DNA of 64,000 nucleotides from Bradyrhizobium iriomotense (GCF_018130765.1 NZ_JAFCJZ010000016.1:62001-126000); one strand, 5' to 3'. Counted from the stretch's first letter, positions 42,228 to 50,949 are shown. Translations and numbers: made by a program. The notes: generated by a model not told the origin, from the sequence alone.

Positions 42228-43091
42228 ATGCCGAGCATGCATCCCAAATCCAGCTTTCTCGTCGGCCTGATCGGCAGCGGCATCGCTGCGTCCCGCACCC
42301 CGCCCATGCACGAAGCGGCAGCTGACGCCGCTGGCATCCGCTATCTCTACAAGAAGATCGATCTGGCAGAGTTGAAGCTCGGCGTGGAGGCGTTGCCGGA
42401 ATTGCTCACGGCAGCAAAGCGGATGGGCTTTGATGGGTTGAATGTAACTCATCCCTGCAAGCAGGCGATCCTTCCACTCCTGGATGAGCTTTCGCCTGAC
42501 GCGGAGGCGCTTGGTGCCGTGAACACCGTGGTCGTCAGAGATGGCCGAATGACGGGCCATAACACCGACTGGTTTGGCTTCGCCGAGAACTTTCGCCGCA
42601 ACATGCAGGGTGCATCGCTCGGTCGTGTCGTCCAATTCGGCGCCGGCGGCGCAGGAGCGGCGGTCGCTTTCGCGCTGATGAAGCTCGGCGTGCGGGAGTT
42701 GACCATCATCGACGTCGACTCGGCCAAGGCGCAGAATGTGGTCGACGGCTTGTCCCCGCGATTTGCAGAAGGGCGCTTGAGGGGCGGCCAGGATGTCGCG
42801 GCCGCCGTCGCTGCCGCAGACGGAATTGTCAACGCGACGCCGATCGGTCTGGACAAATATCCAGGCACGCCGCTGCCGACGGCCCTGCTGCGTCCCGATC
42901 TGTGGGTCGCCGAGATCGTCTACTTCCCGCTGGAAACCGCCCTGCTGCGCGCGGCGCGTGCCCTCGGCTGCCGCACCGTCGATGGTGGTGGCATGGCGAT
43001 CTTCCAGGGGACCGAAGCATTTCGCCTGTTCACGGGCATCTCACCTGATCCAGACGTTTTCTTCGCCACTTTTGCATCCCTGGGAGGGTGA
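42228..43091 (+). CDS. Quinate/shikimate dehydrogenase (QsuD-like, AroE paralogue 2)
   Basis: 287 aa. From memory it follows Corynebacterium QsuD well: LVGLIGSGIAASRTPPMHEA (SRTP in place of SKSP), NVTHPCKQAILPLLDELSPD with the catalytic Lys, AVNTVVVRDGRMTGHNTDWF with the Asp, VQFGAGGAGAAVAFALMKLG, and DGGGMAIFQGTEAFRLFTG. The cofactor loop reads IIDVDSAKA, an Asp-ended strand that favours NAD over NADP, as in catabolic quinate dehydrogenases. It would make 3-dehydroquinate from quinate, the substrate of the dehydroquinase encoded at 46179. Confidence 0.88.
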   Translation: MPSMHPKSSFLVGLIGSGIAASRTPPMHEAAADAAGIRYLYKKIDLAELKLGVEALPELLTAAKRMGFDGLNVTHPCKQAILPLLDELSPDAEALGAVNTVVVRDGRMTGHNTDWFGFAENFRRNMQGASLGRVVQFGAGGAGAAVAFALMKLGVRELTIIDVDSAKAQNVVDGLSPRFAEGRLRGGQDVAAAVAAADGIVNATPIGLDKYPGTPLPTALLRPDLWVAEIVYFPLETALLRAARALGCRTVDGGGMAIFQGTEAFRLFTGISPDPDVFFATFASLGG

Positions 43092-43142
43092 CACCCGGCC
43101 GATGGGCGAGCGGCACGCACAACGCCCGAGAGGAAACGCAAG

Positions 43143-43811
43143 ATGGGCTATACGCTCGATTTCTCGGTGGTTTGGCATGCGATGCCCGCACTGCTGTGGG
43201 GGTGTGTGGGCACATTGGGTCTGGCGCTTGCCGGCATGACTCTCGCAATGATGATCGGCGTCGCCGGCGTCGCGGCACGCGATTCGAAGGCGGCCTGGTT
43301 GCGTGCTCTCGTGATCGGATTCGTCGAGATCGTCCGCAATACGCCTTTCCTGGTGCAGATCTTCTTTCTGTTCTTCGCCCTGCCGCTGATCGGATTGAAG
43401 CTCAATCCGACAGCCACGGCCATTATCGCGCTCGGCGTCAATGGCGGCGCCTACGCCATAGAGATCATCCGCGGCGGGGTGCAATCCATTCATAAGGGGC
43501 AAATAGAGGCCGGTTACGCGCTCGGCCTGCACAAAGGACAGGTATTCCGGTTCATCGTGCTCAAGCCCGCCCTTCGCGCAATCTACCCCTCGCTCACGGG
43601 TCAGTTCATCATGCTGACGTTGACCTCGTCGATCTGTTCGGCGGTATCGGCCTACGAATTGACGTCGGTTGCGCAACGCATCGAAAGCGACACGTTCCGC
43701 AGCTTCGAGGTCTATTTCTTCGTCACCTTCCTCTACCTCGCGATCTCCTGGCTGTTGATGCTGGGCTTCGCGGTCGTCTCTCACCGCTTCTTCTCATATC
43801 CGACACGCTGA
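43143..43811 (+). CDS. Polar-amino-acid-type ABC transporter permease 1
   Basis: 222 aa HisM/GlnP family membrane protein with about five helices. The coupling loop is GGVQSIHKGQIEAGYALGLH, and IVRNTPFLVQIFFLFFALP is the characteristic early block. It pairs with the next permease; both lack fused domains. The start is the ATG after GGAAACGCAAG. Located directly after the two dehydrogenase genes in one operon. Confidence 0.93.
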   Translation: MGYTLDFSVVWHAMPALLWGCVGTLGLALAGMTLAMMIGVAGVAARDSKAAWLRALVIGFVEIVRNTPFLVQIFFLFFALPLIGLKLNPTATAIIALGVNGGAYAIEIIRGGVQSIHKGQIEAGYALGLHKGQVFRFIVLKPALRAIYPSLTGQFIMLTLTSSICSAVSAYELTSVAQRIESDTFRSFEVYFFVTFLYLAISWLLMLGFAVVSHRFFSYPTR

Positions 43812-43821
43812 GGGAGCGATC

Positions 43822-44478
43822 ATGGCACCGCATTTTGGCCTTCCTGAGTTCGGCTTCCTGCTGCGTGGTCTGCAATGGACGATGCTGCTTACGCTGGTTG
43901 CGTTTGTGGGCGGCTGCACGGCGGGTCTGGCTGTAGCATTGCTGCGTACCTGTGGCCATAAGGGCGTGGAATGGATCACCCGCATTTACATCGGGATATT
44001 CCAGGGCACTCCGCTGCTGCTGCAGCTTTTCGTCGTGTATTACGGATTGGCGCTCACCGGACTGAAGCTCGACGCCTTCGTGGCGGTGGCGATCGGCTTC
44101 ACCGTGAATGCCTCCGCCTTCCTTGGTGAGATCTGGCGCGGAGCGATCCAGGCCGTGCCGCGCGGCCAGACTGAGGCGGCGATGGCGCTTGGACTGCACC
44201 ATTCGTCTCGCATGCGCGACATCGTGCTGCCGCAGGCAATCCGCATCTCGCTGCCCGCGACCATCGGCTATCTCGTGCAGCTCATCAAGGGCACGTCGCT
44301 CGCCGCCATTGTCGGCTTCATCGAACTCGCCCGCGCCGGTCAAATCGTTTCGAACCAGACCTTCCAGCCGTTGCTCGTCTTCGGCGTGGTCGGCGCGATG
44401 TATTTCATCCTCTGCTGGCCACTGTCGTGGTGGGGCAGCCGGATGGAGGCCAGGCTCGCCCTGGCCAGTCAAAGGTAG
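43822..44478 (+). CDS. Polar-amino-acid-type ABC transporter permease 2
   Basis: 218 aa. Same family as the preceding protein: IYIGIFQGTPLLLQLFVVYY, coupling loop RGAIQAVPRGQTEAAMALGL, then GYLVQLIKGTSLAAIVGFIE. GAGGGAGCG precedes the ATG. Heteromeric permease pairs of this kind import one class of small solutes with a single binding protein. Confidence 0.93.
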   Translation: MAPHFGLPEFGFLLRGLQWTMLLTLVAFVGGCTAGLAVALLRTCGHKGVEWITRIYIGIFQGTPLLLQLFVVYYGLALTGLKLDAFVAVAIGFTVNASAFLGEIWRGAIQAVPRGQTEAAMALGLHHSSRMRDIVLPQAIRISLPATIGYLVQLIKGTSLAAIVGFIELARAGQIVSNQTFQPLLVFGVVGAMYFILCWPLSWWGSRMEARLALASQR

Positions 44479-44529
44479 GAACGGCGCACCTGCTCAATCA
44501 CAAACAGCCATCACCAGGAGGAGATACTC

Positions 44530-45357
44530 ATGTTGTTTTCACCCAACCGTCGCCAGCTCGGGGTCGCACTGCTGGCATTGGCGGCTATCGCCGTCGCAGG
44601 CAAATCGCAGGCCGGCACGTTGGAGGACGTGAAGAAGAAGGGCGTCGTCCTCATCGGTATTCAGGGCGATAATCCTCCCTGGGGCTATGTCGATAGCTCG
44701 GGGAAGCAGGACGGCATCGATGCCGACATGGGCCGCGCCTTCGCCGACTATCTCGGCGTGAAGGCCGAGTTCGTTCCACTGGCGGTGGCCAATCGCATTC
44801 CGGCGCTGACCACAGGCCGCGTCGACATTCTATTCGCGACAATGGCAATGCTGCCCGAGCGCGCGAAAGCGGTGCAGTATTCCAAGCCGTATGTCGCCAA
44901 CGAGATCACGCTTGTCGCTGCCCAGGCGACCCCGATCAACGGCAATGCCGACATGGGCAAGTACGTCATCGGCGTTCCGAGGTCCTCCACACAGGATACT
45001 CAGGTCACAAATAGTGCTCCGGCAGGCACCGAAATCCGCAGGTTTGATGATGATGCGGCCACGATCCAGGCGCTGCTCTCCGGTCAGGTGCAGGCTGTCG
45101 GCGCAAACAGCTTCTACCCGCAGCGTCTGAACGCCGCAAAGCCGGAACTTGGGTTCGAGCCCAAGCTTCACTTCACCGCGCTGTATAACGGGGCCTGCAC
45201 CCGCCTCGGCGACAAGGAGTGGAACGAGACGGCCAACAAGTTCATCGACCAGATCAAGTCGAACGGCAAACTGGCGAGCTTCTACGCCAAATGGATGAAG
45301 GCGCCTGTCCCCATCTTCCCGGACGCGGTTCCCGGCGTTCCCTTCACCGTTCAATAG
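44530..45357 (+). CDS. ABC transporter substrate-binding protein, family 3, with altered ligand site
   Basis: 275 aa with a signal peptide (positive NRR at 6-8, hydrophobic core 11-23, cleavage near SQA-GT). Two-lobe family 3 fold: VVLIGIQGDNPPWGYVDSSG, DIDADMGRAFADYLGV-type segment, and LPERAKAVQYSKPY with the carboxylate-binding Arg111. The Asp that grips the alpha-ammonium group in amino-acid binders (GRxDAxxxD) is replaced: here GQVQAVGAN, Asn193. A carboxylate is therefore still bound but probably not an alpha-amino acid; quinate, shikimate or a similar acid would suit the operon. AGGAGGAG precedes the ATG. Confidence 0.9.
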   Translation: MLFSPNRRQLGVALLALAAIAVAGKSQAGTLEDVKKKGVVLIGIQGDNPPWGYVDSSGKQDGIDADMGRAFADYLGVKAEFVPLAVANRIPALTTGRVDILFATMAMLPERAKAVQYSKPYVANEITLVAAQATPINGNADMGKYVIGVPRSSTQDTQVTNSAPAGTEIRRFDDDAATIQALLSGQVQAVGANSFYPQRLNAAKPELGFEPKLHFTALYNGACTRLGDKEWNETANKFIDQIKSNGKLASFYAKWMKAPVPIFPDAVPGVPFTVQ

Positions 45358-45418
45358 CCATTGCGAGCGGCCGACGCGCCATCCGCGTTGGCCGCCGCCC
45401 GATAGCGGAGCCGAATCC

Positions 45419-46165
45419 ATGCAGGACAATATCCTGATCGAAATGAAGGGCGTGCAGAAGTGGTACGGCGGGTACCAGGCTCTCCGTGACGTCAATCTCA
45501 CCGTGCGCAAAGGCGAGAAGATCGTGCTCTGCGGTCCGTCCGGGTCGGGCAAATCGACGCTGATCCGCTGTATCAACCGTCTCGAGGCGATCCAGCAGGG
45601 CAGCATCGTGGTGAACGGTCATCGGCTGGACGACAGCATCAAGGCCATCGATGTGGTACGTCAGGACGTCGGCATGGTCTTTCAGAGCTTCAATCTCTTT
45701 CCGCATATGACGGTCTTGCAGAACTGCATGCTCGCGCCCATCCGCGCGCGCCGCATCGGCAAGAGCGAGGCGGAGGCGATTGCGCGAAAATACCTCGAGC
45801 GCGTGCGCATTGGTGACCAGGCCGAGAAATATCCGGCTCAGCTCTCGGGCGGTCAGCAACAGCGCGTCGCGATCGCGCGTGCGCTCTGCATGCAGCCCAA
45901 GGTCATGCTGTTTGACGAACCCACCTCGGCACTCGATCCTGAGATGGTCAAGGAGGTGCTCGATACGATGATCGGCCTCGCCAACGACGGCATGACCATG
46001 ATTTGCGTCACCCACGAGATGGGCTTTGCCCGTCAGGTCGCCGATCGCGTCATCTTCATGGCTGAAGGCCAGATCATCGAAGAAGGCGCGCCTGACGCAT
46101 TCTTCCGTAATCCCCAGCACGCCCGCACCAGGCAGTTCCTTGGCGAAATCCTCGCCCATCATTGA
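45419..46165 (+). CDS. Polar-amino-acid-type ABC transporter ATP-binding protein (GlnQ-like)
   Basis: 248 aa. Walker A is CGPSGSGKST near 38, Q-loop MVFQSFNLFPHMTVLQN, signature LSGGQQQRVAIARAL, Walker B VMLFDEPTSALDPEMVKEVL, H-loop CVTHEMGFARQVADRVIFM. Length and motif spacing are those of the GlnQ/HisP group. It energises the two permeases above and stands 61 bp after the binding-protein gene. Confidence 0.95.
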   Translation: MQDNILIEMKGVQKWYGGYQALRDVNLTVRKGEKIVLCGPSGSGKSTLIRCINRLEAIQQGSIVVNGHRLDDSIKAIDVVRQDVGMVFQSFNLFPHMTVLQNCMLAPIRARRIGKSEAEAIARKYLERVRIGDQAEKYPAQLSGGQQQRVAIARALCMQPKVMLFDEPTSALDPEMVKEVLDTMIGLANDGMTMICVTHEMGFARQVADRVIFMAEGQIIEEGAPDAFFRNPQHARTRQFLGEILAHH

Positions 46166-46178
46166 ACGGAGTTCTCTC

Positions 46179-46628
46179 ATGAGTCGTCTCGTCTACGTCC
46201 TCAACGGACCAAATCTCAATTTGCTCGGCAAGCGCCAGCCCCACATCTATGGCCACGAGACGCTTGCGGATGTGGAGCGAGACTGTCGGGCGCTGGGCAA
46301 GGAGCTTGGCCTGGAGGTTCGCTTCCATCAATCCAACCGGGAATACGAGCTGATCGACTGGATCCACGAGGCGCGCGAAACGGCTGCCGGGATCGTGATG
46401 AACCCCGCCGCTTTCACCCACACGTCGGTCGCCATCCTGGATGCTCTAAACACGTTCGAGGGGATGGTGATCGAGGTGCATATTTCCAACGTGCACAAGC
46501 GCGAGGAATTCCGCCACCACTCGTTTGTCTCCAAACGAGCTGATGGAGTCATCGCAGGCTTCGGCACGCAGGGTTATCTGCTCGGCTTGCGTCGCGTGGC
46601 CAAGCTGCTTGATGAAACGAAGGGATAG
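46179..46628 (+). CDS. aroQ: Type II 3-dehydroquinate dehydratase
   Basis: 149 aa. VLNGPNLNLLGKRQPHIYGH carries the catalytic Tyr (in HIYG) and flexible-loop Arg; MNPAAFTHTSVAILDAL supplies Asn and substrate contacts, and VIEVHISNVHKREEFRHHSF the catalytic His. Type II enzymes remove water from 3-dehydroquinate to form 3-dehydroshikimate and serve catabolic quinate routes in many bacteria. It overlaps no other gene but follows the transporter ATPase by 13 bp. Confidence 0.95.
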   Translation: MSRLVYVLNGPNLNLLGKRQPHIYGHETLADVERDCRALGKELGLEVRFHQSNREYELIDWIHEARETAAGIVMNPAAFTHTSVAILDALNTFEGMVIEVHISNVHKREEFRHHSFVSKRADGVIAGFGTQGYLLGLRRVAKLLDETKG

Positions 46629-46634
46629 CATCGT

Positions 46635-47669
46635 ATGAGCGCACCCGTCCGCCTCTCGGTGATGGGAGCGGGTCTCATCGGCAAGCGACAAATCGAGCAC
46701 ATTCTCACGCGGCCGGAGGCGATGCTGTCATCGATCGTCGATCCGGCGCCGGCGGCCCGAGAATTGGCGGTTTCGCTGAAGGTGGACTGGTTTCCGTCCT
46801 TTCAGGACATGCTCTCCGGAAATCGGCCGGAAGGGGTGGTTGTCGCCACGCCCAACCAGATGCATGTGGCCAACGGCATGGATTGTATCGCAGCTCGCAT
46901 CCCAGCGCTGATCGAGAAGCCGTTAGCGGATGACGTCGCCGCTGCACAGGCCCTGGTCGAGGCCTCCGAGAAAGCCGGCGTGCCGCTGCTCACCGGCCAT
47001 CATCGCCGGCATAACCCTATGATCCAACGCGCCAAGACGGAGATCGACAGCGGCCGGCTCGGCCAGATCGTGTCGGTGCATGGCATGTTCTGGCTGATCA
47101 AGCCGGACGATTATTTCGATGTGGCCTGGCGCCGCGAAAAAGGGGCTGGGCCTGTTTTCCTGAATCTCATCCACGATGTCGACCTGTTGCGATACTTGTG
47201 TGGGGATATCGTGGCAGTGCAGGCTGCCCAATCCAATCGGCTGCGTGGGAATGCGGTTGAAGAGACCGCGGTGATCATCCTGCACTTCGCCTCCGGCGCG
47301 CTGGGGACGGTCAATGTCTCCGACGCCGTCCAGTCGCCCTGGAGTTGGGAATTCACGGCTGGTGAGAACCCGGCCTACAGTCATACGCAGGAGACGTGTT
47401 ACCAGATCGGCGGCACGAGGGCATCGCTGGCTGTTCCGCAACTGGACCTATGGCATCACCCAAGCAAGGCGAGCTGGTGGGCACCGATCGAGCGTGAGCG
47501 GCTGAGGTACGAGAAGGAAGACCCGCTCGGCCTGCAGATTGCCAATTTCTGCGGGGTCATCCGCGGTACGGCCGAGCCTGTGGTGAACGGGCGCGAAGGG
47601 CTGAAAACCCTCAGAGTGATCGACGCGGTCAAGCGCGCAGCGGAAGCCGGAGATCTCGTGTCGGTTTGA
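46635..47669 (+). CDS. Gfo/Idh/MocA family oxidoreductase
   Basis: 344 aa NAD(P)-dependent dehydrogenase. Rossmann start LSVMGAGLIGKRQIEHILTR, EKP motif in ALIEKPLADDVAAAQALVEA, and GHHRRHNPMIQRAK with the usual active-site residues; YFDVAWRREKGAGPVFLNLI HD is the substrate strand. The family oxidises sugars and cyclitols (inositol, shikimate-like acids), so a second oxidation of the imported ring acid is a sensible role. Last gene of the operon. Confidence 0.9.
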   Translation: MSAPVRLSVMGAGLIGKRQIEHILTRPEAMLSSIVDPAPAARELAVSLKVDWFPSFQDMLSGNRPEGVVVATPNQMHVANGMDCIAARIPALIEKPLADDVAAAQALVEASEKAGVPLLTGHHRRHNPMIQRAKTEIDSGRLGQIVSVHGMFWLIKPDDYFDVAWRREKGAGPVFLNLIHDVDLLRYLCGDIVAVQAAQSNRLRGNAVEETAVIILHFASGALGTVNVSDAVQSPWSWEFTAGENPAYSHTQETCYQIGGTRASLAVPQLDLWHHPSKASWWAPIERERLRYEKEDPLGLQIANFCGVIRGTAEPVVNGREGLKTLRVIDAVKRAAEAGDLVSV

Positions 47670-47689
47670 TACCGGAAAGAACAGCGTCC

Positions 47690-47707
47690 ACGCCGAGGTA
47701 TCGGCGT
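47690..47707. terminator. Hairpin between convergent operons
   Basis: ACGCCGA (47690-47696) and TCGGCGT (47701-47707) form a 7-bp perfect stem with a GGTA loop, 20 bp after the Gfo/Idh stop and before the end of the convergent gene at 47865. No T-run follows, so it may slow rather than terminate transcription. Confidence 0.4.
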
Positions 47708-47864
47708 CTGGAAATCTTGGCCACATCGGCAGTGTCGCAGGCTCTTTGCTTGCAATGCCGAAAAAAGGTTGAATCGCCGTCCTGACGTCGTACCGCAGTG
47801 CTTTCGAGCGCGGAGCTCCGAGCGCTGAAGAGCAATGTTACCATTGAAGGAATGCCCATTGTGC

Positions 47865-50597
47865 TCACTTGGAGGGGGACCCTTGTAGCGATCCTTGGCC
47901 TTCCGCACCGGTCGAAACGACGATCGATATCTGGTGAATATCGGCATTCATGACATTGCCGTTGAGCGCAATGGTTGCGAACATCGTGTAACGCCCCGCG
48001 CGCAACCGGTTCTTGAAATCGAAATGGAACGAGGAGTTCTTGCCGAGAGGGGCAGTGCCAGCGAGCACTACACGCTTTTGATCATCAACGACCGTGAACC
48101 GGCATTCCGGGGGCGTCCGTCTCAGCACATCCGGCGGTATGGATGAGAGCGGTACGCGCTTGAGGCGATACCTGCGCTGAAACTTGTCGATGATTTCGAT
48201 GTCGCCCGACAATTGAACCTCATCACCCGTTGCGTCGACTGCTGTGATGAACCCACGCCGCGGGATAGCGTAAGAGTCATAGGAGCCCACGCCCAGCGGG
48301 TAGCTCAAATCCCTGAACGCAGAGAGCACGACGCTGTCATCCGACCAGCTCTTGAGCTGATAGGGCCCGTTGGTCACCAGAAAATGGCCATTGGCCTTGT
48401 AGAACGCGGAGAGCGCCGCCCACCGGCGACGTGCCTCGTCGACGCTGGCGAGCGGGCGCAACGCTTCGGGCCGGTAGCCTTCGCGCTCGAAGCTCTCGGT
48501 CAACGCCGACAGCCGCGCGTTCAGCGATTGCGAGCGGACAAGGTCCAGCCATTCGACGCCACGGCGAACCGCTTCCGTCTGCGAGAACGCCGCCCAGTTC
48601 CGGCCAACGGCTTCTTCCATCAGGACGAGAAGATGCCACGGCAGCGTACTCCAGGGCGGCGCCGGGACCGCCTCTTGTTCCGGGCTCGTCGGCGCGTTGG
48701 TCGTATAGACCTCGATCGTGAAGACTTCGCGGAGGAAATCGACGTCGCCGACCCTGACGGATTTGGAGGCGGTTTCGCTTCCCATGACCCGCAATCCGGC
48801 AAGCTCGCGACGTATCGGCGCGGTCGCTGTTCCGATTGATTGATCGAAGTGCGTCTCTCGGCCGTCGCCACCAATGCCCCAGCGATATGCAAAGATGTAT
48901 GGGTACAGCAGATCGGCGGTTGTCATCCTCGTCCCGTCGTGGAACGAGGAGCCGAGCAGACGATAGACCAGTTTCGTCTTGGCGAATCTGCCGGGACCGA
49001 CGGCCTCGAGCCGGTTGCCATCCTGGTCAGGCACTACTGCGTCCGCGGGGATCGCCATCATATTCTCCGCCACGGCCGATGGTTGCGCAGACGGCCTGCT
49101 GCGCTCTACGATGGGTTCGGCCAGGATCGACAGACTGACGAAGGTATAGGCCACCATCAGCGCTGTGAGCGGGATCTGAGAGGCCAACGCGAGCTTGTGC
49201 GTGGCAAATGTCTGCATTGCCTGCACATGCGCGAGATAAACTGCTGCGATATGCCCGAGAAGAACGGCCACGACCGCCGTGTACCAGGCGAAGCGGGCGC
49301 CCACGATTGCAATGTTCGGCCGGTAACTAGCGGTCCCGAACAGGTTCCAGCCGTAGCCGAAGGGATCGGAAAGCAGCGGAACGATGTATTGCCCCTGGAC
49401 CAGAAGGTAAACGAGGTAATGCGCAAGATGATAGCCGAGCGCGATCGGGATCAAGGTGAGGGCGAAGCCCTGGGCGATCTGCCGCGGTGACAATCGCCAC
49501 TTTGTCACCGCGCTCATGATGATGCTTACCATCCAGTAGGCCGACAGGAACAGGAGCCAAAATCCAACTAGGCCGACGCTGCGTAGGGCCACCGGGCCGA
49601 GCTCGGCAATATCCGATAATCGCGCGATGGCCGCGGATTCCGCGACCGACCATTCGGGAGTCGCAATCAGGCCGTCGTAAAGAACGCTCGACAGGAGCAG
49701 CAGCACGAATGCCATCATCGACGGCGAAATCTGCTCGCGACTGGTGAGGCCTGCTCCAAATCGTCGCAGCAGAAATTGGGGTTTGGGCTGGGCGGTGCGT
49801 ATGTCCGTTGGCGCGAAGCGGGCGAAGGCGTCGAATACAACAGTAAAGAGCTCTCCGTGCCGCAGCCAGGTCTCGCTGCCGAACAGGAACATGCCGGTCC
49901 AGGTCAGTACGGAATAAACAAGTGCGAAGGTAGCCAGGTGCGACGGCACGGCGGGCGTCGGATAGACGAGTTCGGTCCAGGAGAAAGCCAACAGCAACAG
50001 CACGGCAGGCCAGAGGCCGAGTGCGTGGGGATACGGTTTGCCGAGCGCAAGGTTGCGGCCGCAAATGTACCTGTATGCCGCCTCCACCCCGTCGAAAACA
50101 GTCCGCCAGGGATTGATGAGCGGCCAGATATTTCCGACGAAGGCCGAAACATAGGCGAGGCCGACCCAGGCGATGATCCAGACCAGCGTGGGTGCAAGAT
50201 TGCGGTAAGGATTTTGATCGCCAAAAAAACCTGCCGCCAGCATCGCGGCAAACAGGACGAGAGCGGTCAGCTTGAGCGGAACGCCCAATGCGGCGACGAC
50301 TTTTACGAGCGGGTAGCCGAACAAATCAATCTGCGAAACGTCGCGTGCCGGCGGCGCGCGGCGCACGAACAGGCCGACGACCACGAAGGAAAGCACGACC
50401 GCGGCTGCGCCGCCGAAGAGATACAGAGACAAGGGCAGGGGGAGATCGTAGCGTTGGCCGAAACCGTGTGCGCCGGCTGGCGTGACGCCCATGAGAAGGG
50501 CCGCAGCCGCGAACAGCCAGCGCCGAGCTGTTATCGAGCGCTGCCAACGCGTTTTGCTATGGGTAGACCTCGACACGAACAAGTGGATTTCCCCCAT
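47865..50597 (-). CDS. Polytopic membrane protein with C-terminal exported domain B
   Basis: 910 aa. Residues 24-45 are signal- or helix-like (TARRWLFAAAALLMGVTPAG) before AHGFGQRYDLPLPL. About ten membrane helices follow up to residue 495, including GYHLAHYLVYLLVQGQY (His390, His393) and LLGHIAAVYLAHVQA (His449, His457), which could bind a metal or haem. This half resembles membrane proteins that some genomes label fenitrothion hydrolase-like; that is recollection. Residues about 520-905 are domain B, homologous to the C-terminal half of the protein at 55534 (DLLYPY, APPWS, WLDLVR, GYRPEAL, TNGPYQLKSW). Domain B has a faint resemblance to family 5 binding proteins. The ATG at 50597 overlaps the cupredoxin gene by 41 bp; GTG 50576 is an alternative. 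Confidence 0.8.
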   Translation of the reverse strand: MGEIHLFVSRSTHSKTRWQRSITARRWLFAAAALLMGVTPAGAHGFGQRYDLPLPLSLYLFGGAAAVVLSFVVVGLFVRRAPPARDVSQIDLFGYPLVKVVAALGVPLKLTALVLFAAMLAAGFFGDQNPYRNLAPTLVWIIAWVGLAYVSAFVGNIWPLINPWRTVFDGVEAAYRYICGRNLALGKPYPHALGLWPAVLLLLAFSWTELVYPTPAVPSHLATFALVYSVLTWTGMFLFGSETWLRHGELFTVVFDAFARFAPTDIRTAQPKPQFLLRRFGAGLTSREQISPSMMAFVLLLLSSVLYDGLIATPEWSVAESAAIARLSDIAELGPVALRSVGLVGFWLLFLSAYWMVSIIMSAVTKWRLSPRQIAQGFALTLIPIALGYHLAHYLVYLLVQGQYIVPLLSDPFGYGWNLFGTASYRPNIAIVGARFAWYTAVVAVLLGHIAAVYLAHVQAMQTFATHKLALASQIPLTALMVAYTFVSLSILAEPIVERSRPSAQPSAVAENMMAIPADAVVPDQDGNRLEAVGPGRFAKTKLVYRLLGSSFHDGTRMTTADLLYPYIFAYRWGIGGDGRETHFDQSIGTATAPIRRELAGLRVMGSETASKSVRVGDVDFLREVFTIEVYTTNAPTSPEQEAVPAPPWSTLPWHLLVLMEEAVGRNWAAFSQTEAVRRGVEWLDLVRSQSLNARLSALTESFEREGYRPEALRPLASVDEARRRWAALSAFYKANGHFLVTNGPYQLKSWSDDSVVLSAFRDLSYPLGVGSYDSYAIPRRGFITAVDATGDEVQLSGDIEIIDKFQRRYRLKRVPLSSIPPDVLRRTPPECRFTVVDDQKRVVLAGTAPLGKNSSFHFDFKNRLRAGRYTMFATIALNGNVMNADIHQISIVVSTGAEGQGSLQGSPSK

Positions 50598-50937
50598 GGG
50601 AGTGACCGCCGGGCCCGGGCGACCCGTGGATTTCCACCGGAAACCGCCCGGTGGCGTACGCGGTGAATTCCATCAGGCCAAAGGTGTCGGGCTCGACCTT
50701 CTTTTCAATGTCATAACCGTGCAGATGCAGGATCATTGATCGATCCGTGTGCCATCGCAGCTTGACGACATCGCCTTGTTTGATCCGGATGACCTGCGTG
50801 CTCTCCGCCACCCGCCCGCGCTCAATATGGAAGTCGAACGTGAGCTCCGCGGCGCCCGCTACGGTGATCGTCGTTCCGATTGCCCAGGCGAGCACGGCGC
50901 CGATGCGAGATGCACGAGAAACTGTGTTGCAAAGCAT
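50557..50937 (-). CDS. Exported small cupredoxin-like protein
   Basis: 126 aa; signal peptide at 1-29 (AVLAWAIGTTITVAGA core), mature protein about 97 residues. The segment QVIRIKQGDVVKLRWHTDRS and ILHLHGYDIEKKVEP, then FTAYATGRFPVEIHG, is the strand pattern of cupredoxins. The usual type 1 copper Cys is absent; candidates for metal binding are HLHG, EIHG and GGHSHGG. Start codon ATG 50937 has GAGGA 9 nt upstream. It lies 12 bp after the domain A gene and overlaps the membrane protein gene, so all three are translated together. Confidence 0.75.
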   Translation of the reverse strand: MLCNTVSRASRIGAVLAWAIGTTITVAGAAELTFDFHIERGRVAESTQVIRIKQGDVVKLRWHTDRSMILHLHGYDIEKKVEPDTFGLMEFTAYATGRFPVEIHGSPGPGGHSHGGNPLVRVEVYP

Positions 50938-50949
50938 CGTTGCAATTCC

